A DNA stretch of 64,000 nt, taken from positions 1 through 64,000 of IMG/VR virus record IMGVR_UViG_3300044825_001003; one strand, written 5' to 3'. The stretch is from a virus. Shown piece by piece: positions 16,100 through 22,925 of the stretch (position 1 is the stretch's first letter; each line of letters begins with the position of its first letter). The notes below the pieces were generated by a model. The model had not been told where the DNA came from and did not search any database. It saw nothing but the letters and a program-made list of their open reading frames with translations. The translations under genes were made by a program, and so were the position numbers.

Positions 16100-16121
16100 G
16101 CTAGTTTTCCTTAGTTGGTTT

Positions 16122-16167
16122 GAGGCGGTAAACCGCTCAGTCTAGCCCGCGATTGAATAACGGGCTA
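16122..16167. other. Two intergenic hairpins
   Basis: GGCGGT/ACCGCT near 16124-16137 and TAGCCCG (16143-16149) / CGGGCTA (16161-16167), in the gap between two minus-strand genes. Possible terminator or attenuator; no U-tract. Confidence 0.35.
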
Positions 16168-16178
16168 ACCTGAGAAGA

Positions 16179-16475
16179 CTAGTCGCCGTACTGGGCGGTA
16201 TCGAAGCTAATATCCTCAAAATACATACTCTGGATGTAGGCTTCCGCCGCTTCCGCCGTATCGAACGGGCCGGACCAATCGGTACAGTCGAGATATCCAG
16301 GGGCGGATAGGCGGGCGAAATATCCCGATTTAAGGCGCGCGTCGAATTTATCGCACCCCATAATTTTAGCGGCTTCCTCCCAGCCGAAATAGCGGGAATC
16401 TAGCATATCGCCATTGTTTTCGCTCACCCAAAAATGTCCCCGGATAATTTCCGGCTTCATGAAGCTATCAGACAT
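16179..16475 (-). CDS. Hypothetical protein
   Basis: 98 residues with many aromatic and acidic residues (FWVSENNGDMLDSRYFGWEE...). ATG overlaps the stop of the 28-residue membrane peptide upstream. No family recognised. Confidence 0.72.
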   Translation of the reverse strand: MSDSFMKPEIIRGHFWVSENNGDMLDSRYFGWEEAAKIMGCDKFDARLKSGYFARLSAPGYLDCTDWSGPFDTAEAAEAYIQSMYFEDISFDTAQYGD

Positions 16476-16561
16476 TACAGCACCTCCCTGATGACGATAA
16501 GAGCGGCGACGATAACTGCAAGGCAGATACCGTCATAAATCATGTTCAATAGATTCTTCAT
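16475..16561 (-). CDS. 28-residue single-pass membrane peptide
   Basis: ATG at 16561, stop overlapping the next start as TAATG. One hydrophobic helix (GICLAVIVAALIVI) ending REVL. The coupled stop-start and the gap it fills support it; function unknown. Confidence 0.5.
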   Translation of the reverse strand: MKNLLNMIYDGICLAVIVAALIVIREVL

Positions 16562-16622
16562 TGTCTCGTATCCTTTACTCTGTCGTTTTTACTTTACTGC
16601 TACGCGCCCCGGCGGGCGGGGG

Positions 16623-16871
16623 CTAGGCCCCCGGCTCCGTGATGGGCTTAAATGCGTTTACAGTGGGGATTGATTCGGGATCAATGCCCATACGCTTGAC
16701 TGCTTTCTCAGCCGCGCTATGGGCGGCAGTATCCCGTAGATAGGCTAACGCGCTGCCACTTTCGATAGCACCGTAGCGTTTCTCCCAGCAGAGTAACGTG
16801 GCAAGGCGGGCACGTTTCGCGCGTTCTTTTGGAACGCTGATAGCAAACGTGTAGTTCAGGTATTCCTTCAT
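16623..16871 (-). CDS. Hypothetical protein
   Basis: 82 residues with TTGGAGAAAAAAC before ATG. Basic N-terminal half, helical. Its TAG lies in the loop of a GGGGGC/GCCCCC hairpin that may end transcription. No family recognised. Confidence 0.7.
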   Translation of the reverse strand: MKEYLNYTFAISVPKERAKRARLATLLCWEKRYGAIESGSALAYLRDTAAHSAAEKAVKRMGIDPESIPTVNAFKPITEPGA

Positions 16872-16891
16872 GTTTTTTCTCCAAATGATTG

Positions 16892-16919
16892 ATTGTAAAC
16901 AAGTTTAGCCCCCCGGCAA
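16892..16919 (-). promoter_or_regulatory. Promoter for the 16871 gene
   Basis: Minus strand TTGCCG, 16 nt, TACAAT. The -35 lies inside the terminator hairpin of the gene upstream, so one element ends and the next starts transcription. Confidence 0.6.
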
Positions 16920-16929
16920 GCCGGGAGGC
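16908..16929 (-). terminator. GC-rich hairpin after the 16936 gene
   Basis: Ten-pair stem (one G-T pair) of GCCTCCCGGC with GCCGGGGGGC and a two-base loop on the minus strand. Directly after the stop of 16936-17157. Confidence 0.5.
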
Positions 16930-16935
16930 TGGAAA

Positions 16936-17157
16936 CTACTGCGGTAATACGCGCGGCTGGTGCGGCATCATCCAGCCGCGCAGGTCCAGTCCACAAGTCC
17001 AGGCGGCCGCATAAGCGGCCCAAAACGTACAACGGACACGGGAACGGCGAAGAGCGCGGCCCGCTGCGTAAACAGGCTCTTCATTCCGGTAGATATCGGC
17101 CTTAATCGCGGCAACCCGCGCGCGGCGGAAAGATTTGGCGTTCAGTGTGTTTGTCAT
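16936..17157 (-). CDS. Hypothetical basic protein, first of the leftward run
   Basis: 73 residues from ATG at 17157, Arg/Ala-rich. Start chosen because a -10 box TATTCT ends 6 nt before it with TTGACT 16 nt further up, so the mRNA would start at or next to the ATG. No family recognised. Confidence 0.65.
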   Translation of the reverse strand: MTNTLNAKSFRRARVAAIKADIYRNEEPVYAAGRALRRSRVRCTFWAAYAAAWTCGLDLRGWMMPHQPRVLPQ

Positions 17158-17163
17158 GGACCT

Positions 17164-17191
17164 AGAATAACACAACCAAAATTAGAGTCAA
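17164..17191 (-). promoter_or_regulatory. Leaderless promoter for the leftward run
   Basis: Minus strand TTGACT, 16 nt, TATTCT, then 6 nt to ATG at 17157. Belongs to the leaderless class seen at many plus-strand genes. Confidence 0.7.
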
Positions 17192-17836
17192 GATCTATTT
17201 GTACATAGAATCATTAAACCGGCTTAATCTTCTCATCCTATCATTATTATATATGCGCGATACAGCCGGGGGTGCCGGGGGTGCCATGGCGGGCGGTGCG
17301 GGGAACCGAAACCGGCGCGGGCGGTGCGGGGAACCTGGCAAAACCTGGCGGTGCGGGAACCGGCGGGGAGCCTAGCGGGAACCTGGCGGCGCGGGCGGGC
17401 TGGGAGTGACGCGGGCGGGCGGCGCGGCGGGCTTAGGCGCAGGGGGTCGGGGCGTCGGCACGGCGGGGGCTGGCATGGTGGCGGCCCCCACAAACATATT
17501 TTCAAATTTTTAGAAAAATCCACCTCACCATAAACCAAACTTATACCACCCTCTATCCCCCTTAGCTACAAAACCGACACTTATGTGGCATAGATATAGA
17601 ATAGTCTATGCGCGCTTGTATAACATTTATTTATAGAGCAGCCGATATTTCCATTCTACGCGGCCTCTGTTCCGCTCTGTTTCGTAGTACCCTAGACTGC
17701 CCAGTACCATATATCGTCAAAAACCTGACAGTAACTGACTCAGATTTTCGAGCTAGATCCCCAGTACTAAACCCTCGTTAGTACCATTGCCTGTCGGGGG
17801 TCAAAACCACACTTTCGGTTGTTGTACTATATAGAG
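17192..17836. other. Divergent intergenic region, candidate origin/control region
   Basis: About 650 nt without a credible gene, at the switch from leftward to rightward genes. Left part is G-rich and repetitive; right part is AT-rich with short inverted repeats (CATAGA...TCTATG near 17590) and repeated CCCAGTAC and TAGTACC words at 17683-17785. Base make-up and position suit a replication origin or regulator-binding region; neither is shown. Confidence 0.5.
17270..17494. repeat. G-rich tract with short direct repeats
   Basis: Plus strand is dominated by G with few A/T. A 17-mer GGGCGGTGCGGGGAACC occurs at 17291-17307 and 17319-17335, with a shortened copy at 17347-17361. Many GG/GGG runs give G-quadruplex potential on one strand. 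Abrupt switch to AT-rich sequence at about 17495. Confidence 0.8.
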
Positions 17837-18847
17837 GTGCGATACATATCATTGTGTTCTGGGATAGAGGCGGCTAGTGTCGCGTGGGAGCCGCTTGGGT
17901 GGGTGCCTGTAGCGTTCTTTGAGATTAACAGATATTCATCTAAGCTGCTGCGGCATTACTATCCGGAGGTGCCTAACCTTGGGGATATTACGAAAATGGA
18001 TTGGCGGCGGTTGAATGGTAGGGCGGATGTAGTTGTTGGCGGGACTCCGTGCCAATCTTTTAGCATGGCGGGGAACCGTGAGTCCTTATCTGATGCTAGG
18101 GGTAATTTGACACTGGAGTTTGTAAATGCAGTTAACATCATCAAGCCAAGATTTGTTGTATGGGAAAACGTCCCAGGGGTTTTATCGACAAAGGACAACG
18201 CCTTTGGTTATTTCTTGGGAGGATTGGCTGGCGCTTCGGAGCCCTTGTCTTATTCCGCAAAGCGAGGCTGTTGGCCCGGTTCAGGTGTGGTCGATGGACC
18301 CGAGAGATCAGTCGCGTGGCGTACCTTGGACGCTCAATACTTCGGACTGGCCCAACGACGCAAGCGTGTGTTCGTTGTCGCAAGTGATCGAAACTCAACC
18401 CATCCCTTCGAAATACTTTTTGAGCCCGAAGGCGTGCAGAGGAATTCTCCACCGCTCCGTCCAGAGGAAGAGGAAGTTGCCGGAACACTTACGCGACGCT
18501 CTCCTGGCGGTAAGTGGGGAACAGATGATTCCTTCTCTGGATACCTCCTCCCATACCAAGTCAGAAGTGCCGAGGGAAGCGAAGGACTGACTTTAACTAA
18601 AAAGAATATCGGAAACCATCTCAATAACCAGACCCCCCTTGTCTTTGGTCCTGAGACGGCGGTTCGGAGATTAACTCCTCTTGAGTGTGAACGGCTTCAA
18701 GGTTTTCCTGACAACTACACCAATATCCCTGGATGTGCTGATGCTCAACGCTATAAAGCGCTTGGTGACTCGATGGCCGTCCCTGTCATGCGGTGGATTG
18801 GGGAGCGGATCAAGCGGCAGACCACACTTTGTAAACCTTGCCCATAG
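17837..18847 (+). CDS. C5-cytosine DNA methyltransferase
   Basis: 336 residues from GTG at 17837, giving an N-terminus RYISLCSGIEAAS (motif I). TTG at 17819 and 17822 are alternatives, but TACTAT ends exactly 6 nt before the GTG. Motif IV GGTPCQSFSMAG with catalytic Cys72, motif VI ENVPG, motif VIII AQRRKRVF, motif IX RRLTPLECERLQGFP and motif X ALGDSMAVPVM are all present, with a target-recognition region at about 200-260. Methylates cytosine in phage DNA, probably against host restriction. No matching restriction enzyme is seen. Confidence 0.96.
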   Translation: MRYISLCSGIEAASVAWEPLGWVPVAFFEINRYSSKLLRHYYPEVPNLGDITKMDWRRLNGRADVVVGGTPCQSFSMAGNRESLSDARGNLTLEFVNAVNIIKPRFVVWENVPGVLSTKDNAFGYFLGGLAGASEPLSYSAKRGCWPGSGVVDGPERSVAWRTLDAQYFGLAQRRKRVFVVASDRNSTHPFEILFEPEGVQRNSPPLRPEEEEVAGTLTRRSPGGKWGTDDSFSGYLLPYQVRSAEGSEGLTLTKKNIGNHLNNQTPLVFGPETAVRRLTPLECERLQGFPDNYTNIPGCADAQRYKALGDSMAVPVMRWIGERIKRQTTLCKPCP

Positions 18848-18870
18848 GGTCTGTCAGCCTTTAGGCTACA

Positions 18871-18899
18871 TTGTCAATCATGAAGGGTAATGCTACCAT
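18871..18899 (+). promoter_or_regulatory. Leaderless promoter for 18906
   Basis: TTGTCA, 17 nt, TACCAT with extended TGC, then 6 nt to ATG at 18906. Confidence 0.7.
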
Positions 18900-18905
18900 T
18901 GACAC

Positions 18906-19154
18906 ATGGGCGGATCATTTAAGAAGCATCCCATTGGTGGTAATACTACCTCTCGGTCGGAAAAGCTCTGGAAGCGGTTGTGTAACCGGAAGTTGCGGCG
19001 GGCGATCAGCGAGGCGATGCTGCGCTTTGATGATGAGTGTACGGTCATCCCAGTAGTGGATGAGGTAGTGAACAAGTGGGATGGGCCTAAGGACGGTAAG
19101 CGGTACTACGATAAGGGTGAGGTCGGTCGGCATCCGAAGCTTATCCGGAAATAG
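18906..19154 (+). CDS. Hypothetical basic protein
   Basis: 82 residues, basic, with a Lys/Arg-rich N-terminal half and helices (LWKRLCNRKLRRAISEAML). Start fixed by the promoter 6 nt upstream. No family recognised. Confidence 0.7.
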   Translation: MGGSFKKHPIGGNTTSRSEKLWKRLCNRKLRRAISEAMLRFDDECTVIPVVDEVVNKWDGPKDGKRYYDKGEVGRHPKLIRK

Positions 19155-19180
19155 ACAGCCTCGCTGGATTGTGCTACCTT
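19152..19180 (+). promoter_or_regulatory. Promoter for 19194
   Basis: TAGACA, 17 nt, TACCTT with extended TGC. The -35 overlaps the stop of the previous gene; ATG is 13 nt beyond the -10. Confidence 0.6.
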
Positions 19181-19193
19181 GATTACACCTGCC

Positions 19194-19358
19194 ATGTTAA
19201 GAGTTAACGACACAAAGTACGATCTCTGTATCTGCGGCCATGAGCGGCAGTTTCATAAGTTCCAGTGCGGGGTATCCGCTGCGGTACAGACGGAGATGAA
19301 GCGGATCTGTAAAGAGTGTGGGTGCGATAGGTTTGAGTTGTTGAAAGAGTTACAATAA
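19194..19358 (+). CDS. Small Zn-ribbon-like protein
   Basis: 54 codons. Cys pattern CIC near 12-14, a lone Cys at 25 and CKECGC at 39-44, a plausible Zn knuckle. Own promoter upstream. Function unknown. Confidence 0.65.
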   Translation: MLRVNDTKYDLCICGHERQFHKFQCGVSAAVQTEMKRICKECGCDRFELLKELQ

Positions 19359-19441
19359 AGGTAATGCGCAGGTTGCTCGTTACCTCATGGTAACGATGAG
19401 GCTTTGGCCCCGCGAGCCAGTTAATCACGGGGCATTTTGAC
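19359..19441 (+). other. Structured intergenic leader
   Basis: Contains TCGTTACC/GGTAACGA (8-bp stem, TCAT loop) and GCCCCG...CGGGGC followed by ATTTT, a terminator-like end. Lies between two small genes. Could be a leader or short RNA; does not fold as a tRNA. Confidence 0.45.
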
Positions 19442-19600
19442 ATGGATAAAGACTACCTGCTCCCAAATGAACCAGTATTAGATAAAGACGTAGCGGAGCC
19501 TGAAGACTTTTCTGCGCTCCACTACTGGGCGCTATCGAATGAAGAATGGCTGAGTCGCATGGCTGAGGTTATTAGGCGGCGTAAGCTCGATAAGTGCTAG
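19442..19600 (+). CDS. Small hypothetical acidic protein
   Basis: 52 codons, acidic N-terminal half, helical C-terminus with RRRKLDKC. Its stop TAG is part of the TAGAAT -10 box of the next gene. No family recognised. Confidence 0.55.
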   Translation: MDKDYLLPNEPVLDKDVAEPEDFSALHYWALSNEEWLSRMAEVIRRRKLDKC

Positions 19601-19603
19601 AAT
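19598..19603 (+). promoter_or_regulatory. Leaderless -10 box for adenine methyltransferase gene
   Basis: TGCTAGAAT extended -10, then 6 nt to ATG at 19610. No good -35. Confidence 0.55.
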
Positions 19604-19609
19604 CTCTTT

Positions 19610-20305
19610 ATGCATTATCTCGGCGGTAAATTCCGAATTAGAAAACAGATCGCGGCTCATATCCAGCCTTACGTTACAGAGCGGTACTTTGAGCCGTTCT
19701 GCGGATCAGCCTGGGTGGGAGAATTGATCCAGGCTCCGAAGAGAATCTTCTCGGACTCCCACCCTGAACTTATCGCCCTCTGGAACGCCGTGCTTAATGG
19801 CTGGCACCCTCCTGAGCATATATCGGAAGAGGAATACAAGCGGCTAAAAGATGGCGGCGGTCCACCCTACCTGAGAGGATTCGTTGGGTTTGGATGTAGC
19901 TTCTCGGGTAAGTGGTTTGGCGGGTATGCGAGAGATCCTCATTCCGAGCGCAGTTACGCCTCCAATACAAGGAACCAGTTTATCAAGAGACGTAATCTAT
20001 TTAACGGGTCTACATTTATTAACTGGGACTATCGGGATGTTTTTAGCCTACTCCATGAGGGAGATGTGGTTTATTGCGATCCTCCTTATTTTGGGACTAC
20101 CGGGTATAAGGGTACTGATCCTTTTGACCACAATCTATTCTGGGAGAACTGCCGCACTGCTGCACAGTCGGGAGTTAAGATCTTTGTGAGCGAGTACACC
20201 GCGCCAGACTACGCTAAATGCGTACTTGAAATGCCGACAAAGACCTCTCTCCACACAGATAAAGGCGTGGCGCAAGACCGTATCGAGCGACTGTTCACCA
20301 TTTAA
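19610..20305 (+). CDS. D12-class N6-adenine DNA methyltransferase (Dam type)
   Basis: 231 residues. N-terminal YLGGKF (motif X-like), FEPFCGSA (AdoMet-binding motif I) at about 28-35, and YCDPPYFG (catalytic DPPY) at about 155. Typical of phage Dam-like enzymes. Methylates adenine in duplex DNA; likely a shield against restriction, acting with the cytosine enzyme upstream. Confidence 0.95.
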   Translation: MHYLGGKFRIRKQIAAHIQPYVTERYFEPFCGSAWVGELIQAPKRIFSDSHPELIALWNAVLNGWHPPEHISEEEYKRLKDGGGPPYLRGFVGFGCSFSGKWFGGYARDPHSERSYASNTRNQFIKRRNLFNGSTFINWDYRDVFSLLHEGDVVYCDPPYFGTTGYKGTDPFDHNLFWENCRTAAQSGVKIFVSEYTAPDYAKCVLEMPTKTSLHTDKGVAQDRIERLFTI

Positions 20306-20335
20306 TTGCCATCCTCCCCGCCTACTCGTTACCAT
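20306..20335 (+). promoter_or_regulatory. Leaderless promoter for the M15 peptidase gene
   Basis: TTGCCA, 18 nt, TACCAT, then 6 nt to ATG at 20342. Confidence 0.65.
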
Positions 20336-20341
20336 TTACTC

Positions 20342-20761
20342 ATGGAAGATAGACAGGTATCGAAGGACTTTAAGGCTTCGGAGTTGTGGTGTAAGCACTG
20401 TAAGGCTGAGGGGATTAAGGAAGAGTTTGTCGCGGTGTTGCAGGACTTCCGTGACTTCCTTGGTGCGCCGGTTGTGATTACGAGCGGGTATCGGTGCGCC
20501 CAGCATCCGGTTGAGCGGGGGAAGAAGCCAGGGACCGTGGCTCGTCATGTGCTCGGCGTAGCGGTGGATATGTACTGCCCGTCCATGTCACTTGAGCAGT
20601 TCCATTCTAAGATCCGGGAGTTCGGTCGCTTCCAGGGGATCGGCGTCTCCCTCCCCAGCAACTTCATTCATTGCGATACCCGCACCGCTCCCGCCTACTG
20701 GTGCTATTCCTCCACCGGCAAAACCCTCCCTTGGAACGGTGAGTGGTCTTCCTTGAATTGA
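20342..20761 (+). CDS. M15-family peptidase, probable endolysin
   Basis: 139 residues. Zn-peptidase motifs in order: SGYRCAQHP, ARHVLGVAVDM (His and Asp ligands) and FIHCDTR (last His). The family cuts D-Ala-D-Ala or cross-bridge bonds in peptidoglycan, so this is the likely cell-lysis enzyme. No signal peptide, so a holin would be needed; membrane peptides at 22379-22579 or 36594-36872 are options. Start set by the promoter 6 nt upstream. Confidence 0.92.
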   Translation: MEDRQVSKDFKASELWCKHCKAEGIKEEFVAVLQDFRDFLGAPVVITSGYRCAQHPVERGKKPGTVARHVLGVAVDMYCPSMSLEQFHSKIREFGRFQGIGVSLPSNFIHCDTRTAPAYWCYSSTGKTLPWNGEWSSLN

Positions 20762-20787
20762 CTCAGCCATCCTTTCTAAAGTAGAAT
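20758..20787 (+). promoter_or_regulatory. Promoter for 20805
   Basis: TTGACT, 18 nt, TAGAAT, then AAAGGAGA. The -35 overlaps the end of the peptidase gene. Confidence 0.7.
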
Positions 20788-20804
20788 TGCTGAAAGGAGA
20801 ATGG

Positions 20805-21041
20805 ATGAAGCAGCGGCGGATCGAGATGAAGTTCCCTAAAGGGGAATCGGCCTGCATGAGTCTTTCTTATGTCATCACGGCGCTATCCGCGGTCCATGAT
20901 CTCATGGTCCTGGCTGGGGTCAACCCGAATGATGCCATGATCGAGGGCGAGATTGCCATTTGCTACATGTCGCCACTGACGGAAGAGGAGAAAGAGAATG
21001 AGCCAGGAGACGCTGGAGTTCATCAACCGATCAGCGGCTGA
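20805..21041 (+). CDS. Hypothetical protein
   Basis: 78 residues from ATG at 20805, after AAAGGAGA. Hydrophobic helical centre (ALSAVHDLMVLAGV). The last 44 nt overlap the next gene. No family recognised. Confidence 0.65.
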   Translation: MKQRRIEMKFPKGESACMSLSYVITALSAVHDLMVLAGVNPNDAMIEGEIAICYMSPLTEEEKENEPGDAGVHQPISG

Positions 21042-21180
21042 TAGATTTGTTGATAACGTGATTAACAACAAGGCGCGGCCTGATGACGACGAGAAGCTGA
21101 AAGGCTATCTCTTCTACCTACTTCAGTGCGCTACTGAGCGGGGGTTTACGGAGGGATTTATTGAAGGGAGGAAGGAGTGA
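20998..21180 (+). CDS. Hypothetical small helical protein
   Basis: 60 residues with GAGGAGAAAGAG before ATG. Helical, charged. Ends in GAAGGAG, which also serves the next start. No family recognised. Confidence 0.65.
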   Translation: MSQETLEFINRSAADRFVDNVINNKARPDDDEKLKGYLFYLLQCATERGFTEGFIEGRKE

Positions 21181-21383
21181 TGCGATACTGGACCTACGTT
21201 GAACCGGGAGAGGATGGCAAGCCGAACTACGTTACCGTGTCGGAAGAAGAGATTCGCCGGGATTACTGGCCGGTCTGGGTTCGGCTAATGGAAAACGCTG
21301 GTGGATGGTCGCCAGATCTTTGCATTGAAGATTGCATAGATGACTGGTCAACGATTCATGGCGCATGGAAGGTGGAGGAATGA
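21180..21383 (+). CDS. Hypothetical acidic protein
   Basis: 67 residues from ATG at 21180 overlapping the prior stop (TGATG). Trp/Tyr-rich and acidic (WTYVEPGEDGKPNYVTV..., CIEDCIDDW). No family recognised. Confidence 0.65.
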   Translation: MRYWTYVEPGEDGKPNYVTVSEEEIRRDYWPVWVRLMENAGGWSPDLCIEDCIDDWSTIHGAWKVEE

Positions 21384-21760
21384 AAGTAATCATTGCTGGA
21401 TCACGGACTTATCGCGGCGGTGCCGAGGGCGTTCATGTCGCGGTGAAAGAGTCTGGGTTTGACGTGACAACTGTTATTTCGGGAGTTGCCCGTGGCGCGG
21501 ATCTTGCTGGAGAAGACTGGGCATGGGCTAAGGGTATTCCGATTGAGCGATATCCCGCCGACTGGAAGAAGCACGGTCGATCTGCCGGGATGATCCGCAA
21601 CAACCAGATGGCCGAAGCCGCCGATGCTCTCATCGCCCTCTGGGACGGAACAAGTCGCGGCACTCTCCACATGATCTCGAAGATGAAGCTCGACGGAAAA
21701 CCCGTCTTCGTCTATTGGGATAAGAAGTGGTTTGAAGCCTTGACTGAACCCTTTGAATAA
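21380..21760 (+). CDS. SLOG-domain protein (YspA/DUF2493-like)
   Basis: 126 residues from ATG at 21380 after GTGGAGGA; overlaps the prior stop (ATGA). Rossmann-like start KVIIAGSRTYR, then SGVARGADLAGEDWA, and GMIRNNQMAEAADALIALWD with TSRGT, the nucleotide-binding motifs of this family. SLOG proteins sense or process nucleotide-derived ligands, often in conflict systems; here it sits near two DNA methyltransferases. Ligand unknown. Confidence 0.9.
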   Translation: MKVIIAGSRTYRGGAEGVHVAVKESGFDVTTVISGVARGADLAGEDWAWAKGIPIERYPADWKKHGRSAGMIRNNQMAEAADALIALWDGTSRGTLHMISKMKLDGKPVFVYWDKKWFEALTEPFE

Positions 21761-21769
21761 CTGTACAAT
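21740..21769 (+). promoter_or_regulatory. Promoter for 21788
   Basis: TTGACT, 18 nt, TACAAT, then a GAAAGGAGAACAA ribosome site. Confidence 0.75.
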
Positions 21770-21787
21770 TGATCGAAAGGAGAACAA

Positions 21788-22006
21788 ATGCCTGTAGTTT
21801 CAACATTTCACATTTCTAGCGAAGGTGAGAATATGGTCACCGTTGGGTTCGAAGGAGGTAAGGTAAACTTTCTTCAGACTCGCGAAAACGGCGACACGAG
21901 CGTTATCCAGATAAACGAGGATATGGCCCGCTTGTTGGTTGACTGCCTCTATGCTGGCATCGGTCTTATCCGAAATGACTTCCGTTCGTCTTTTGATAAG
22001 GAATAA
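21788..22006 (+). CDS. Hypothetical protein, similar in plan to next gene
   Basis: 72 residues. Beta-rich N-terminal part (NMVTVGFEGGKVNFLQT) and a C-terminal helix (ARLLVDCLYAGIGLI). The next product has the same strand-then-helix plan, suggesting old duplication. Function unknown. Confidence 0.7.
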   Translation: MPVVSTFHISSEGENMVTVGFEGGKVNFLQTRENGDTSVIQINEDMARLLVDCLYAGIGLIRNDFRSSFDKE

Positions 22007-22008
22007 CA

Positions 22009-22209
22009 ATGTTCAAAAACCTGAATCTTGAATTGAAGAATGAACTCGACAAGCAAGAAGTAAAGATCCTAATGGGCCAGGATGGGACGGTCCATCTGAC
22101 GTTTGGATCTAATACCATGTCCATGAATATTGGGTTCGTTAATGAACTGATCGACGCGCTAACTATCGTCGCAAATGCCCGTCTTCGCATGGGACTGGGG
22201 GAAGAATGA
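22009..22209 (+). CDS. Hypothetical protein
   Basis: 66 residues, beta strands (KILMGQDGTVHLTFG) followed by a helix (VNELIDALTIVANARL). ATG three bases after the upstream stop. Function unknown. Confidence 0.7.
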   Translation: MFKNLNLELKNELDKQEVKILMGQDGTVHLTFGSNTMSMNIGFVNELIDALTIVANARLRMGLGEE

Positions 22210-22382
22210 AGATACGTCTATATACTGTCGTGGCGGCTCAAACCACTTCTTCGCTAGTGAGGGATGTTAACTCCTACATTCAGGATGGCTACCAACCTTA
22301 CGGCGATATGGTAAAAGATCCAACCTCAACTATGTCGTGGTTCTATCAACCGATGGTAAAGTACGAGGAGAATGAAAAGTGA
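22206..22382 (+). CDS. DUF1737-like small protein
   Basis: 58 codons, ATG overlapping the prior stop. Pattern YTVVAAQ...LVRDVNSYIQDGYQPYGD ending WFYQPMVKYE, which fits the small DUF1737 class (V-N..L..GWQP-G...QAMV). Function of the class unknown. Confidence 0.65.
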   Translation: MKIRLYTVVAAQTTSSLVRDVNSYIQDGYQPYGDMVKDPTSTMSWFYQPMVKYEENEK

Positions 22383-22579
22383 GCAATAGTCAAAACGTAA
22401 CCGTCAGCTTTCCGTTTCTTGGGATGTTGACCCTTTTGTTTATCGGCCTGAAGCTAACCAACCAGATCTATTGGTCTTGGGTTTGGGTTCTGGCTCCCAT
22501 GTGGGCTCCGATAGCACTACTGTTTCTAGTGCTTGCTATCGTGCTTATCGCTAAGCTCGTTGTGGCAATCTTTGAATAG
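22379..22579 (+). CDS. Two-helix membrane protein (Fragile-X-F-like)
   Basis: 66 residues from GTG overlapping the prior stop (GTGA). FLGMLTLLFIGLKLTNQIYW, WSWVWVLAPMW, then ALLFLVLAIVLIAKLVVAI. This resembles the small phage proteins annotated as transmembrane Fragile-X-F-associated. Holin function is possible since an M15 peptidase lies 2 kb upstream, but this is inference. Confidence 0.7.
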   Translation: MSNSQNVTVSFPFLGMLTLLFIGLKLTNQIYWSWVWVLAPMWAPIALLFLVLAIVLIAKLVVAIFE

Positions 22580-22581
22580 CC

Positions 22582-22613
22582 TTATTAAAGGGAAAGCCCC
22601 TATCCTTTAATAA
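22582..22613 (+). terminator. Hairpin at operon end, with alternative pairing
   Basis: TTATTAAAGG (22582-22591) pairs with CCTTTAATAA (22604-22613). The second arm can instead pair with ATTAAAGG at 22625-22632, so two exclusive hairpins are possible. No U-tract. Marks the end of the 21788-22579 operon. Confidence 0.6.
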
Positions 22614-22641
22614 CGACTGCGGTAATTAAAGGATGCTTTAG

Positions 22642-22670
22642 TTGCAAGAAAAATAATCTTGTGATAGATT
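22642..22670 (+). promoter_or_regulatory. Sigma-70-type promoter ahead of a terminator
   Basis: TTGCAA, 17 nt, TAGATT. No ORF follows before the strong terminator at 22698-22736. Confidence 0.65.
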
Positions 22671-22676
22671 AAAAGA

Positions 22677-22736
22677 GTACACAAACGGTCATAGCAGAAA
22701 AGCCCTCGACTCCCCTCCCTCCGGTCGAGGGCTTTT
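22677..22736 (+). ncRNA. Candidate ~60-nt small RNA
   Basis: Short stretch from the expected start of the 22642-22670 promoter to the end of the terminator stem. No start codon with reading frame of note. Either a small RNA or an attenuated leader for the Cys-rich genes behind it. Confidence 0.4.
22698..22736 (+). terminator. Rho-independent terminator
   Basis: 13-bp perfect stem AAAAGCCCTCGAC / GTCGAGGGCTTTT with a 13-nt C-rich loop; works in both directions by symmetry. Confidence 0.9.
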
Positions 22737-22745
22737 GAATTGAGG

Positions 22746-22751
22746 TAGAAT
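22746..22751 (+). promoter_or_regulatory. Leaderless -10 box for 22758
   Basis: TAGAAT, then 6 nt (CAAAAC) to ATG at 22758. -35 is weak and falls in the terminator arm. Confidence 0.6.
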
Positions 22752-22757
22752 CAAAAC

Positions 22758-22925
22758 ATGGAACAAATCAGTTGCCACACTTGCAAGTACGCCGCAAAGC
22801 TGGCCTCAGCAACCGAGGCCTACTACATATGCTTCCCGATGAATCAGCGCTCAATGGATGTGTCGCAGAAGGGAGCGCCAAACTGGTGCCCTATCTTGCA
22901 ACAGAAAGAGGCGGCGAGTGAGTGA
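22758..22925 (+). CDS. Small Cys-rich protein, CHTC...WCPI type
   Basis: 55 codons. CHTC at 6-9, Cys at 25 and WCPI near 43-46: the same four-Cys plan as the early minus-strand copies. Start set by the -10 box 6 nt upstream. Function unknown. Confidence 0.72.
   Translation: MEQISCHTCKYAAKLASATEAYYICFPMNQRSMDVSQKGAPNWCPILQQKEAASE

Noticed and set aside
17233-17538. 101-residue Pro/Arg-rich frame on the minus strand
   Set aside because: It covers the G-rich repeat tract; its protein is a by-product of the base bias and it has no ribosome site.
19359-19441. Possible tRNA
   Set aside because: No cloverleaf: lacks acceptor, T and anticodon arms in the right order.
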